Origin: Pseudomonas costantinii
GTDB lineage: Bacteria > Pseudomonadota > Gammaproteobacteria > Pseudomonadales > Pseudomonadaceae
DNA length: 32,767 bases
Reading direction: 5' to 3'
Assembly (NCBI RefSeq): GCF_001870435.1
Contig: NZ_MDDR01000011.1
Coordinates: 1 to 32,767, forward strand
Positions 15,634 to 23,774 of the stretch are shown here, piece by piece (the first letter of the stretch is position 1; each line of letters opens with the position of its first letter). Below the pieces are notes generated by a model. The model was not told the origin of the DNA. It made no database searches and was given only the letters and a program-made list of their open reading frames with translations. A program made the position numbers and the translations under genes.

Positions 15634-16536
15634 ATGATCAACTTTCGCCTGATTCGCCACCTTTGGCTGTTCCTCGCTGTGGCCGAAGAACAAAATTTTG
15701 GCCGTGCCGCCAAGCGCCTCGGCATGTCGCAGCCGCCATTGAGCGAGCAGATTCAGGTGTTGGAGCAAGCCTTGAAGGTCACGTTGTTCGAGCGCTCACG
15801 GCGCGGGGCCAAGCTGACGCCGGTGGGCGCGGCGATTCTGCCGGCGGTGCGCAAGTTCGCCGAACAGTTGGAGCGCCTGGAGCTGGCGGTGGAGGAGGCG
15901 GTGGCGGGGCAGTCGGGCATGCTGACCATCGGCGCGATCTCCACAGCCATGTTTGATGTACTGCCGGGCTTGATCGATCAGCTCAAGCAGCAATACCCGC
16001 AGCTCACCGTGTCGGTGCGTGAAATAGACAGCGTAGAGGCGGTGCCGGCCCTGGAAGCCGGTGATATTGACCTGGCTTTTGCCCGACTCGACGGCGACCT
16101 GGGCCCTGCGATCCAGTCGTTGCCGTTGCTGGAAGACCGCCTGATGGTGGCCTTGCCGGTCGACCATCCATTGGCCGCGAGGACACGTATCAGCCTGTCG
16201 AGCCTGGCCACCGAACCGCTGGTGATGTTTTCACGCAAGGTCAGCCCGGTGTACTTCGACAACCTGATCGCCACCTGCCGCGCCAGTGGGTTTTCACCAC
16301 GGGTGTTGCATGAAGTACGTTCGGTGGCCTCGCAAATCGCGTTTGTCAGTTGCGGCCAGGGTATCGCGCTGGTGCCGGCTTCCTTGAAGAAACTTGCACC
16401 GCCTAACGTGGTGCTGCGCGCCTTGACCCAGAAGCTCAATGTGGTGACGACGGCAGTGGCCTGGAATACCGAACGGCCCAACCCTTTGGTGATGGAGTTG
16501 GTCGCGCAACTCCAGGCTCATACGATTGGCGTATGA
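15634..16536 (+). CDS. LysR-family transcription regulator
   Basis: A 300-residue LysR regulator. The winged helix (residues about 5-60) reads LIRHLWLFLAVAEEQNFGRAAKRLGMSQPPLSEQIQVLEQALKVTLFERS. The effector domain (about 90-290) includes GAISTAMFDVLPGLIDQLKQQYPQL and the hinge region. The fold is of the type that senses aromatic or dicarboxylic metabolites (BenM/CatM-like), an inference supported by ATAC-N7-GTAT-type boxes on both sides of the gene. The target is probably itself and the alpha/beta hydrolase that follows 79 bp later on the same strand. Confidence 0.9.
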   Translation: MINFRLIRHLWLFLAVAEEQNFGRAAKRLGMSQPPLSEQIQVLEQALKVTLFERSRRGAKLTPVGAAILPAVRKFAEQLERLELAVEEAVAGQSGMLTIGAISTAMFDVLPGLIDQLKQQYPQLTVSVREIDSVEAVPALEAGDIDLAFARLDGDLGPAIQSLPLLEDRLMVALPVDHPLAARTRISLSSLATEPLVMFSRKVSPVYFDNLIATCRASGFSPRVLHEVRSVASQIAFVSCGQGIALVPASLKKLAPPNVVLRALTQKLNVVTTAVAWNTERPNPLVMELVAQLQAHTIGV

Positions 16537-16550
16537 ATACGTTCTGGTAT
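16520..16550. promoter_or_regulatory. Two LysR boxes upstream of the alpha/beta hydrolase
   Basis: ATAC-GATTGGC-GTAT (16520-16534) is an exact ATAC-N7-GTAT box, overlapping the LysR stop codon. ATAC-GTTCTG-GTAT (16537-16550) follows with a spacer one base shorter. Box 1 shares the 10-mer TTGGCGTATG with the complement of the site upstream of the LysR gene, so one regulator probably binds both. Confidence 0.65.
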
Positions 16551-16615
16551 CCGTTATTTACACCCCATTGAATACCCTGGAAAGTTGCAGCCTGTTTGAT
16601 CAAAGAGCCTCTGCC

Positions 16616-17416
16616 ATGTTGTTCGTCCATACCACTCTGCCGCTGACGGTAGACGGCGTTGCGTTGAGCATCGCCGCCCTGCATCGCACCGGCGAGCGCG
16701 CGCCCATCGTGTTTTTGCATGGGTTTGGTTCAACCAAGGAAGACTACGCCGATATCGTCCTGCACCCGGCGTTCGACGGGCATCCCTTTGTCGCCTACGA
16801 CGCCCCCGGCTGCGGTGAAACCCAGTGCGCCGACCTCTCGAAAATCTGCATTCCGTTCCTGCTGGAGACGGCGTTGCAGGTGCTGGAGCATTTCAAGATT
16901 GAGCGCTTCCATCTGGTCGGCCATTCGATGGGTGGGTTGACCGCACTGATGCTCGCACACCGTTTCCCCGGACGGGTGCTGAGCTTCACCGATATCGAAG
17001 GCAATATCGCCCCCGAAGACTGCTTTCTCAGTCGGCAGATCGTCGACTATCCGGCGGATAATCCTGAGGCGTTTTTCAGTGCGTTTATCGAACGCACCCG
17101 CCAGGCGCCGGCATACGCCAGCGCGCTCTATTCGGCGAGCCTGCGCCACAAGGTGCGTGCAGGTGCGGTGCGCGGGATTTTTCAGTCGATGGTCGAGCTG
17201 TCCGACCACGCCGACCTGATGGGCAAATTCCTCGGGCTGCCATGCCCGCGCATGTTTATGTACGGCGAGCAGAATGCCTCGCTGTCCTACCTGCCACATA
17301 TCCAGGCCCAAGGCGTGCGCCTGGCGCCGATAGCCCACTGCGGGCATTTTCCGATGTATTCCAACCCGGTCGCGATGTGGCAACAGCTTGCGGACTTTCA
17401 GCGCTCCACGCTTTAG
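16616..17416 (+). CDS. Alpha/beta-fold hydrolase
   Basis: A 266-residue serine hydrolase. The oxyanion region HGFGSTKEDY is at about 35-44, the nucleophile elbow GHSMGG gives S104, and the general base is H244 in AHCGHFPMYSNP. The acid is less clear; D126 (FTDIEG) or E218 (MYGEQN) are candidates. It would cut an ester, lactone, amide or C-C bond in the cytoplasm; the substrate is unknown. The ATG at 16616 follows AAAGAG and gives the usual family amino end; the in-frame start at 16526 would place the operator inside the gene. It is probably activated by the upstream LysR protein. Confidence 0.87.
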   Translation: MLFVHTTLPLTVDGVALSIAALHRTGERAPIVFLHGFGSTKEDYADIVLHPAFDGHPFVAYDAPGCGETQCADLSKICIPFLLETALQVLEHFKIERFHLVGHSMGGLTALMLAHRFPGRVLSFTDIEGNIAPEDCFLSRQIVDYPADNPEAFFSAFIERTRQAPAYASALYSASLRHKVRAGAVRGIFQSMVELSDHADLMGKFLGLPCPRMFMYGEQNASLSYLPHIQAQGVRLAPIAHCGHFPMYSNPVAMWQQLADFQRSTL

Positions 17417-17469
17417 GACTTGAAGCACCCCACAAGCAATAGCGTGGACTAGTCATTCGGCCATCTTGA

Positions 17470-17967
17470 TCAGCGCAAATCCTGCGTAGACATGATGGCG
17501 TCGTCCTTGATGTCCTCGGCAAACTTGCGCATCAACCGCACCAGGTTTTCGAAGTCGCCTTCATCCCAGGTGGAGAAGATGGACACGCCAATTTTCTCGC
17601 GGGCTTCATCGACACGGTCGGTCATGACCTTGCCTTTTTCGGTAATGACGGACTCGCGCACGCGGCGGTCGACGGCGCTTTCCTGGCGCAGGATCAAGCC
17701 GAGGGTTTCCAACTTGGCCACCTGGCGGCTCACTGTGGTGTAGTCGCGGCCCACACGGTCGGCCAGTTCGACCACACCAATTGGCCCCAGTCGTTCAACC
17801 AGCACCAGCAAGGGAAACAGCGCGCGGTCCAGGGAAATCCCAGCCTCGCGGACCATTGCTTCGTCGCGCTGGGGGCGATTCATCACCCCGACAATTTCAA
17901 CCAGTGACCCATGCAAGTCACGCAGTTGAGCGCTTATGTGTGCGTTTTGCACGCTTTTTCTTGACAC
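17470..17967 (-). CDS. MarR-family regulator
   Basis: A 165-residue winged-helix regulator starting with GTG at 17967, chosen because AGGGAG precedes it at good spacing and because earlier starts would place the operator inside the gene. The DNA-binding part is LGPIGVVELADRVGRDYTTVSRQVAKLETLGLILRQESAVDRRVRESVITEKG. It diverges from the FAD monooxygenase across 49 bp that hold a 21-bp palindrome, so it almost certainly represses the monooxygenase and itself until an aromatic-type ligand binds. That ligand class is a family inference. Confidence 0.88.
   Translation of the reverse strand: MSRKSVQNAHISAQLRDLHGSLVEIVGVMNRPQRDEAMVREAGISLDRALFPLLVLVERLGPIGVVELADRVGRDYTTVSRQVAKLETLGLILRQESAVDRRVRESVITEKGKVMTDRVDEAREKIGVSIFSTWDEGDFENLVRLMRKFAEDIKDDAIMSTQDLR
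17938..17954. promoter_or_regulatory. Secondary MarR half-palindrome inside the marR coding start
   Basis: GTGTGC-GTTTT-GCACGC repeats the core of the main operator (TGTGC-N5-GCAC) with one mismatch. Its centre lies 49 bp from that of the main operator, within the first codons of the regulator gene. It could be a second operator allowing loop or cooperative repression. Confidence 0.4.
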
Positions 17968-17984
17968 TGTGTTTCTCCCTCTTA

Positions 17985-18005
17985 ATATGTGCGTATTGCA
18001 CATAT
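17985..18005. promoter_or_regulatory. MarR operator between marR and the FAD monooxygenase gene
   Basis: ATATGTGC (17985-17992) and GCACATAT (17998-18005) are perfect 8-base arms around GTATT. The palindrome sits in the 49-bp divergent gap, immediately before the monooxygenase ribosome site (AGGTGG). Confidence 0.75.
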
Positions 18006-18016
18006 AGGTGGCCCGT

Positions 18017-19543
18017 ATGAACGAGCAATGCGCTGTCGATGTACTGATTTGTGGTGCCGGTGCGGCTGGCTTGACCCTGGCGATTGACTTGGCGAGACGG
18101 GGCATCAGCTTCCGCCTGATCGAGAAAAACGACCAACCTTTTCACGGCTCGCGTGGCAAAGGTATTCAGCCCAGGTCGCAAGAAGTTTTCGAGGACCTGG
18201 GGATACTCGACCGCCTTTTTGCCTTGGGTGGAGTCTATCCGACTGAGCGTCGATACCGCGACGACGGCAGTCACAGTGATGCGAACGCCATCGAACACAA
18301 CGCCCCAACGCCAGCCGAGCCTTACCAGCAACCGCTGATGGTGCCGCAATTTCTGACTGAGCGTGTGATGCGCGAGCGTTTGCTCGAGCTGGGCCACCAA
18401 CCGGACTTTGGTTGTGAGTTGGTTGCGTTCCAGCAGGACGTAAACGGTGTCACCGCGCAATTGGTTGACAAGTCCGGTCCGCAAACACTGCGCGCGCGCT
18501 GGCTGGTGGGCGCCGATGGCGGCCGCAGCTTTGTGCGGCATGCCCTTGAAATCGGGTTCCCAGGCAAGACGCTCGGTGTGCGGGCCCTGGTGGCCGATGT
18601 GGTGTTGTCCGGCCTTGCAACGGACTACTGGCATCGTTTCGGCGAAGGCGACATGCAACGCCAGATCGCCGTGTGCCCGCTGGCCGGCACCGAACTGTTC
18701 CAGATCCAGGGGCCAATCCCGCTGGAGGCCGACATCGATATCGGCGCCGAGGGGCTGACGGCGATGCTGGCGCAGCGTACAGGCCGTGATGATATTCAGG
18801 TGCATGCTGTGTCCTGGGCTTCGGCTTACACCATGAATGCCCGGTTGGCTGATCACTACCGTGTCGGGCAAGTATTCCTGGTCGGCGACGCCGCACACAT
18901 TCATCCGCCGACGGGCGGCCAGGGGCTCAATACCAGCGTGCAGGATGCCTACAACCTGGGCTGGAAACTGGCAGCAGTGGCCAAGGGCGCGCCTGCGGCG
19001 CTGCTCGACAGTTACGAAGAAGAGCGGCGCCCGGTTGCCGCCTCGGTACTTGGCCTGTCGACAGCGCTGCTGGACGGTATGAAGCGTGGCGACATGCGGC
19101 GGGGCAGGGAGGTGCATCAACTCGATATCGGCTACCCGCACTCGCCAATCGCCTTCGAGCATCCCGCGCGTGCCGGCAATGTGCTCGCCGGTGACCGTGC
19201 GCCAGATGCAAGGCTTTGCGGCGCCGCGGGCCAATCGCTGCGGTTGTTCGAGCTGTACAAAGGCGCGCACTGGAGCCTGCTGGGTTTTGAGGCTGCGCGC
19301 GGGGCTGTAGCGTCTCGAGCGGGGCTGCGTATCCATCACGTCGGCCCGCAGGGCGACGTGATCGACGACCAAGGGCATTTTCAAAGTGCCTACGATTTGG
19401 CGAGCGGAGATTGGGTGTTGGTTCGCCCTGATGGCTATATCGGGGCGATTGTCTCGTCAGAGGCGATCGAGTTCCTGGAGACCTACTTGCTGCAGATAGG
19501 GCTCCCGCCCGCCAGCCAAGGTGTCATTGCGCGAGGGCTTTGA
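18017..19543 (+). CDS. FAD-dependent aromatic-ring monooxygenase
   Basis: A 508-residue flavoprotein hydroxylase of the PHBH/UbiH class. The FAD-binding GxGxxG is GAGAAG at 13-18. The second FAD/NADPH motif (DG) is in VGADGGRSFVRHAL at about 164-177, and the GD motif is VGDAAHIHPPTGGQGLNTSVQDAYNLGWKL at about 289-318. The carboxy-terminal ~130 residues resemble the thioredoxin-like dimerisation domain of phenol- and MhpA-type hydroxylases. It would use NAD(P)H and O2 to hydroxylate, and in some relatives open, an aromatic or heteroaromatic ring. The ATG at 18017 lies 5 bases after AGGTGG; a GTG at 18008 is less likely. It is controlled by the divergent MarR and overlaps the converging racemase-family gene by 20 bases. 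Confidence 0.9.
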   Translation: MNEQCAVDVLICGAGAAGLTLAIDLARRGISFRLIEKNDQPFHGSRGKGIQPRSQEVFEDLGILDRLFALGGVYPTERRYRDDGSHSDANAIEHNAPTPAEPYQQPLMVPQFLTERVMRERLLELGHQPDFGCELVAFQQDVNGVTAQLVDKSGPQTLRARWLVGADGGRSFVRHALEIGFPGKTLGVRALVADVVLSGLATDYWHRFGEGDMQRQIAVCPLAGTELFQIQGPIPLEADIDIGAEGLTAMLAQRTGRDDIQVHAVSWASAYTMNARLADHYRVGQVFLVGDAAHIHPPTGGQGLNTSVQDAYNLGWKLAAVAKGAPAALLDSYEEERRPVAASVLGLSTALLDGMKRGDMRRGREVHQLDIGYPHSPIAFEHPARAGNVLAGDRAPDARLCGAAGQSLRLFELYKGAHWSLLGFEAARGAVASRAGLRIHHVGPQGDVIDDQGHFQSAYDLASGDWVLVRPDGYIGAIVSSEAIEFLETYLLQIGLPPASQGVIARGL

Positions 19544-20168
19544 GCGCAGCCACCAGCCCGGCGGTTGCACTGGTGAGCGGCGCTGGTCCCGTTGTCACCC
19601 GCAGTGCCGCGGCACACATTGAGGCCTGGGCCAGTGCAACCACGGACGCGCCTTCACCATAGGCGCGGTCTGCCGCACTGGCGATTCTCGTCAGGTAACC
19701 GTCGATATCACCAGCCTTGAACAGTGCCCATGCGCCTGGGACTAACTGCACGTCCACCGTTGCATGGGAGTGTTTTGCTGCCTGGTAGAACAGGCGAGCG
19801 GTGGATTCAAGGGTTGTCTGGACCGCGCACAGGACCACAATCTTGCCGCCTGCTTGAGTTGCCGCGATGGCCAGGGCCTCATCGGTTCGCAGAATGGGCA
19901 CGCGGGTGTTTTTTGCGACGTTTTCAACTGTCGGGCCCAAGGTCGAGCAGGTCAGTACAACGGCGTCAGCGTGCTGCGCAAGTGTCGTCAGCGCGGAGGC
20001 TGTTGCATCGGCTATTTCGGCGGTCAGGCGCCCGGCCTGTTCAGCGGCTGCCAGAAGGTCGGGCCGGACTTCATGGTGCAGAACATCCGGTCCGACTCCC
20101 AGTGCCTTTGCGGCGGCGTCAAACACCGAAATGTTGCTGTGCGCAGTATGAAGACAGGCAATTCGCAT
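19524..20168 (-). CDS. Asp/Glu/hydantoin racemase superfamily protein
   Basis: A 214-residue protein of the PF01177-type fold, which includes racemases, maleate isomerase and arylmalonate decarboxylase. The first catalytic cysteine is C74 in VLTCSTLGP. In the second half-site VALAQASMCAAAL the position that usually carries the second cysteine is not clearly filled; C185 is two residues on from QAS. So a two-base racemase mechanism is uncertain and isomerase or decarboxylase-type chemistry remains possible. The ATG at 20168 is the natural start. It lies 30 bp after the dehalogenase-like hydrolase on the same strand and is last in a leftward run. Confidence 0.82.
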   Translation of the reverse strand: MRIACLHTAHSNISVFDAAAKALGVGPDVLHHEVRPDLLAAAEQAGRLTAEIADATASALTTLAQHADAVVLTCSTLGPTVENVAKNTRVPILRTDEALAIAATQAGGKIVVLCAVQTTLESTARLFYQAAKHSHATVDVQLVPGAWALFKAGDIDGYLTRIASAADRAYGEGASVVALAQASMCAAALRVTTGPAPLTSATAGLVAALKALAQ

Positions 20169-20198
20169 CGGTCAGTTTCTCGCTCTGAAATGAGTGGC

Positions 20199-21026
20199 CT
20201 ACGCTCGTAGAAAATTCAACACATGCGCCACAATCACCTCCGGCGCCTCTTCCTGGACCAGATGTCCCGCTGCAGGCACTCGAATGTACTTCACACCTGG
20301 AATTCTACGTGCCAGTTCATCGCCTTGTTCGATAGGAATCCAGCGGTCCTCTTCTCCCCATAGCAGCATCACCGGGCATTTGATCTCGTTGAACCGATGC
20401 TCGATTTCGTCGGTGAAGGCTTGATCCATCTGTGCGATCTGGCGGTAGAACGCGGCTTGCCCGATGTCGCCCGTCCACGGTGTGACGTAGGCTTGCAAGT
20501 CTTCGGCATGCAGCGGCCTGAAGACCGCACCCTGGATATACGCGTTGATAATCGCCTCGTGGACATACGCCGGCGCACCGCTGAAGGCTTGCTCGTGATG
20601 ACGTACATGCTGGATCAGCGGCGAGCCCCACGGTGCAATCGCCACCGGGTCGATCAGGGTGAGACTGGCGTAGGCCACGTGATTGAGCAGGTACGTGCGC
20701 AAGGCCGTGGCACCGCCGAAATCGTGGGCCACCACCTGCGGTTGCTCAAGGCCCCAATGCTCCAGCAACGCTGCCAGTACGTTGTTCTGAACGCCCAGTG
20801 AAACGTCTTGGCCTTCGGCTTTTTCGGACTGCCCATAGCCGAGCAGGTCGTAATAGAACACCTGATGGTGCTGGGCGAGCAGGGGGGCGATGCGCCGCCA
20901 GACATAGGACGAAAACGGCGTGCCGTGCACCATCACGACGGCTGAACCCTGGTTGCCGATGCGGCCCCAACGAACGGTTCGGCCCTCAAAATTAAAGACC
21001 TCTGGCAAGGGAAGTGAGTTGGACAT
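20199..21026 (-). CDS. Dehalogenase/epoxide-hydrolase-type alpha/beta hydrolase
   Basis: A 275-residue alpha/beta hydrolase. The oxyanion segment HGTPFSSYVWRRI matches haloalkane dehalogenases. The nucleophile elbow is AHDFGG, giving aspartate D102 instead of serine, as in haloalkane and fluoroacetate dehalogenases and epoxide hydrolases. The general base is H255 (PAAGHLVQEEAP), and an acid lies in WGEEDRW. A cap region fills about 130-205. It would attack carbon-halogen, epoxide or similar bonds through an alkyl-enzyme ester. The ATG at 21026 has GGAGAAG upstream; longer frames lack support. It lies between the isochorismatase-like and racemase-like genes, with 30- and 52-bp gaps. Confidence 0.85.
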   Translation of the reverse strand: MSNSLPLPEVFNFEGRTVRWGRIGNQGSAVVMVHGTPFSSYVWRRIAPLLAQHHQVFYYDLLGYGQSEKAEGQDVSLGVQNNVLAALLEHWGLEQPQVVAHDFGGATALRTYLLNHVAYASLTLIDPVAIAPWGSPLIQHVRHHEQAFSGAPAYVHEAIINAYIQGAVFRPLHAEDLQAYVTPWTGDIGQAAFYRQIAQMDQAFTDEIEHRFNEIKCPVMLLWGEEDRWIPIEQGDELARRIPGVKYIRVPAAGHLVQEEAPEVIVAHVLNFLRA

Positions 21027-21078
21027 GTTTACTTCTCCAGTCTGTAGGGGTGTTTGAGCCTGAACCATGACCCAACGA

Positions 21079-21633
21079 TCAACCAAGGATTTGGGCCGTC
21101 TCCATAACCCTGGCATAGTCCATCGCCAGGTTGCTGAGCGACAGCGCATGCACGTCTTCCGCTGGCCATAACCGTCCCGATAAATCGGTTTGATCAAACG
21201 TGTAGCAGGCATCCGCAGCCACTATCACCTCAAAGCCCAGGTTACCGCCGGATCGCGCCGTAGACTCGACAGAGTTGTTGGTAATCACCCCAACGATCAC
21301 CAATTGCTTGATCGAGCGCATATGTAACCACCGTTCCAGGCCCGTGGCAGTGAACGCATCCGGAACGTTTTTCTCCAGTACATGCTCGTGTGCGAGGGGT
21401 TGTAATGCTTCCTGAAACTCACAGCCTGGCTGCCCCGGCCAAAATACTGAGTCGGGCGAGCGAGACATATGCCGGACATGGACGATTGGACGCTGAGATT
21501 GTCGCCACGCCACCAGCAGGGACTGTATCTGCAACTCTGCATCTGGATTGTTCCGCCGCCCGAGCTTTGGGTGGTTCATGCCCTGTTGCATGTCAATGAT
21601 CACCAATGCTGCGTTCATCTCTAACTGTTCCAT
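21079..21633 (-). CDS. Isochorismatase-family hydrolase with Ser at the usual Cys position
   Basis: A 184-residue member of the isochorismatase-like family. The catalytic aspartate is D14 (ALVIIDMQQG) and the lysine is K88 (VLEKNVPDAF). The position normally occupied by the nucleophilic cysteine, in GVxTNxCVExTAR, is serine S121 (GVITNNSVESTAR). A cysteine amidohydrolase mechanism (nicotinamidase, maleamate amidohydrolase) would therefore be altered. True isochorismatases also act without that cysteine, which is family knowledge. The ATG at 21633 has AAAGGATG upstream. It begins 99 bp after ddpF on the same strand, so it could be read from the ddp operon or from its own promoter. Confidence 0.85.
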   Translation of the reverse strand: MEQLEMNAALVIIDMQQGMNHPKLGRRNNPDAELQIQSLLVAWRQSQRPIVHVRHMSRSPDSVFWPGQPGCEFQEALQPLAHEHVLEKNVPDAFTATGLERWLHMRSIKQLVIVGVITNNSVESTARSGGNLGFEVIVAADACYTFDQTDLSGRLWPAEDVHALSLSNLAMDYARVMETAQILG

Positions 21634-21732
21634 GGCGCATCCTTTCTCTGGTGAGGAGCGAAGCCCCCGTTGAATCATCGGGAAGTTGCAAATTTTACGC
21701 CCGATAATAATTTGATCGAACGTCCTTGGTCT

Positions 21733-22737
21733 CTACACTGGTAGAGGTTGCGCAACGGATTCCAGATGACATCTGACCTGCTCGCCACTGCCGGTAGTTT
21801 TAGACGGTAGTAGCGCCTGGGGTCGATCACAGCCAACCGTCGCCTTCGGACAACGGTCTCGAAAAAAGCATCCTTTGGGCAGATTACGATTACCGGGTAA
21901 CTCTGTGGGTGCCGATGCATGCGCGTCATCTACGCGGACCCCAAGCCGGGGGACTGCTTCAAGGAGCAGTTGCGTATAAGGATGACGTGGATGTTCGAGT
22001 ACTTGCGCGGCAGAACCCAATTCTACAATCTGCCCCAGATACATGACGGCCACGCGGTCAGCCATATGCCGCACGACAGACACGTTGTGGGAGATGAGGA
22101 TATAGGTCAGCTCCCGCGTCCGTTGCAATTCGCTCAACAGATTCAATATCTGCGCCTGCACTGAAATGTCCAGGGCGGAGGTCGGCTCATCCAGGACGAT
22201 AATGTCAGGGTCCGACGACAACGCGCGGGCAATGGCAATGCGTTGGCGCTGGCCCCCCGAAAACTGATGAGGGTACCGATCAAGATACTCGGTGCGAATG
22301 CCCACTTGGGAGGCTACTTTCGCGGCGATATCGCGCATGTCACGGCGCGGGGCAGAGCGCTGTACGAAGAGCGGCTCGGTGATGATCTTCCAGATCGGAA
22401 GGCGCGGGTCCAGCGAAGACTGAGGGTCCTGAAAGACAATCTGGACATTGCTGCTGCGCTCGCTTGAGGTGTTGTAAACCCAATCCAGCTTACCGGACGT
22501 AGGTTTGATCAGGCCCATCAGCAGTTGTGCCAAGGTGCTCTTTCCGCAGCCGGACTCTCCCAAAATGCCCAGGGTTTCACCCGCATGCACATCCAGGTCG
22601 ATACCGTTCAATGCGTGCGCCACCGCTTTGGGTCTGCCTAGCCAGTCAGTCCCCATGGAGTAATGCACCCTGACGTCCTGTAATCCCAGGATTGCCGGGT
22701 TAGTGGCAAGGTACGGTTGCATGAGTACGTCGTTCAT
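21733..22737 (-). CDS. ddpF: Dipeptide ABC transporter ATPase, DdpF type
   Basis: A 334-residue ATP-binding subunit on the inner face of the membrane. Walker A is GESGCGKST (60-68), the Q-loop is VFQDPQSSLDP, the signature is FSGGQRQR and Walker B is IIVLDEPTSALD. The carboxy-terminal oligopeptide-transporter extension is present (HPYTQLLLEAVP, then CFFRDRCPKATVGC). The ATG at 22737 overlaps the stop of ddpD by four bases (ATGA). It is the last gene of the ddpXABCDF order. The 16-base hairpin CTCTAC-CAGT-GTAGAG (21731-21746) overlaps its stop but lacks a T run. Confidence 0.9.
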   Translation of the reverse strand: MNDVLMQPYLATNPAILGLQDVRVHYSMGTDWLGRPKAVAHALNGIDLDVHAGETLGILGESGCGKSTLAQLLMGLIKPTSGKLDWVYNTSSERSSNVQIVFQDPQSSLDPRLPIWKIITEPLFVQRSAPRRDMRDIAAKVASQVGIRTEYLDRYPHQFSGGQRQRIAIARALSSDPDIIVLDEPTSALDISVQAQILNLLSELQRTRELTYILISHNVSVVRHMADRVAVMYLGQIVELGSAAQVLEHPRHPYTQLLLEAVPRLGVRVDDAHASAPTELPGNRNLPKGCFFRDRCPKATVGCDRPQALLPSKTTGSGEQVRCHLESVAQPLPV

Positions 22738-23774
22738 GACTGCGACTCCGTGGATGAGGTCCGGGGCGGCTCAGCTAACCAGCAAGCGCTTTTTTGACCG
22801 GTATCGACATTGATGGTCCGCATCGGTGGACGCTCGGTGCATTCAGGCATTGCGTAGCCACAGCGGTCGCGAAACGTGCAGCCCTCAGGCAATGCGGAAA
22901 GATTGGGCACTTGGCCGGGGATCGTTATCAGGTCCTGACCCGGCTCGACCTGCTCCGGCAAGCCACTGAGCAAGCCCTTTGTGTAAGGGTGACGTGGGTC
23001 AGCCATCACCTGAGCGGTAATGCCTTGCTCAACCACTGCTCCGGTGTACATCACATAAACCCGGTCGCAAAACTGCGAAACCAGGGCCATGTCGTGAGTA
23101 ATCAGCAGAATCGCAGTACCCCGTTGGCGAGCCTTTTCGCGCAGAAGCAGCAAGACCTGACGCTGGACGGTTACGTCGAGCGCCGTGGTCGGTTCGTCGG
23201 CAATCAACAACTGCGGGTCACAAGAAAACGCCAAGGCAATCATTACCCGCTGACGCATACCGCCCGACAGCTCGAATGGGTAGCTGTTCATGACCTGCTC
23301 CGGGTCAGCGATGTGCATGTCCCGCAGCAAGGCGATTGCTTTATCGCGAGCATCCGTCTTGCTCAGTTTCTGGTGATGAATGATCACATCGAGCATCTGG
23401 CGGCCAATACGCCGGGTTGGGTTGAGCGCAGTCATCGGCTCTTGAAAAATCATGGCAACATCTTTGCCACGGACCTTGAGCAGATCCTTTTCCTCTGCGG
23501 CCAGCATGTCCCGCCCCAGAATATTCAGCGTCCCGCTTTTGACCTCATAAGCGTGCTCCGGTAGCAAACGCATACTGAGCATCGCCGTCACCGATTTGCC
23601 CGAGCCGGACTCACCGATCACACCGACAATTTCGCCGGCCCTGACGTCTATGGACACACCATTGAGCGCTTTTACGGTGCTACGGTAGGCCGGGAATTCG
23701 ATCCTGAGATTGTCGATGGACAGCACGGATTCGCTTGGGCGAGCAGATAGCGGTGATTGAACTGGCATGCTCAT
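22734..23774 (-). CDS. ddpD: Dipeptide ABC transporter ATPase, DdpD type
   Basis: A 346-residue ATP-binding subunit that pairs with DdpF. It has Walker A GESGSGKS, the Q-loop MIFQEPMTALNP, the signature ELSGGMRQR, Walker B LLIADEPTTALD and the oligopeptide extension HPYTKGLLSGLP, then GCTFRDRCGYAMPEC. The ATG at 23774 overlaps the ddpC stop (ATGA), which decides the start over the longer upstream frame. ATG 23768 is a second in-frame possibility. Tight overlaps on both sides show a single operon. Confidence 0.9.
   Translation of the reverse strand: MSMPVQSPLSARPSESVLSIDNLRIEFPAYRSTVKALNGVSIDVRAGEIVGVIGESGSGKSVTAMLSMRLLPEHAYEVKSGTLNILGRDMLAAEEKDLLKVRGKDVAMIFQEPMTALNPTRRIGRQMLDVIIHHQKLSKTDARDKAIALLRDMHIADPEQVMNSYPFELSGGMRQRVMIALAFSCDPQLLIADEPTTALDVTVQRQVLLLLREKARQRGTAILLITHDMALVSQFCDRVYVMYTGAVVEQGITAQVMADPRHPYTKGLLSGLPEQVEPGQDLITIPGQVPNLSALPEGCTFRDRCGYAMPECTERPPMRTINVDTGQKSACWLAEPPRTSSTESQS

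Noticed and set aside
17918..19384. A 488-codon minus-strand frame opposite the FAD monooxygenase
   Set aside because: It is antisense to well-defined FAD motifs and shows shadow-frame composition; it also runs across the MarR operator.
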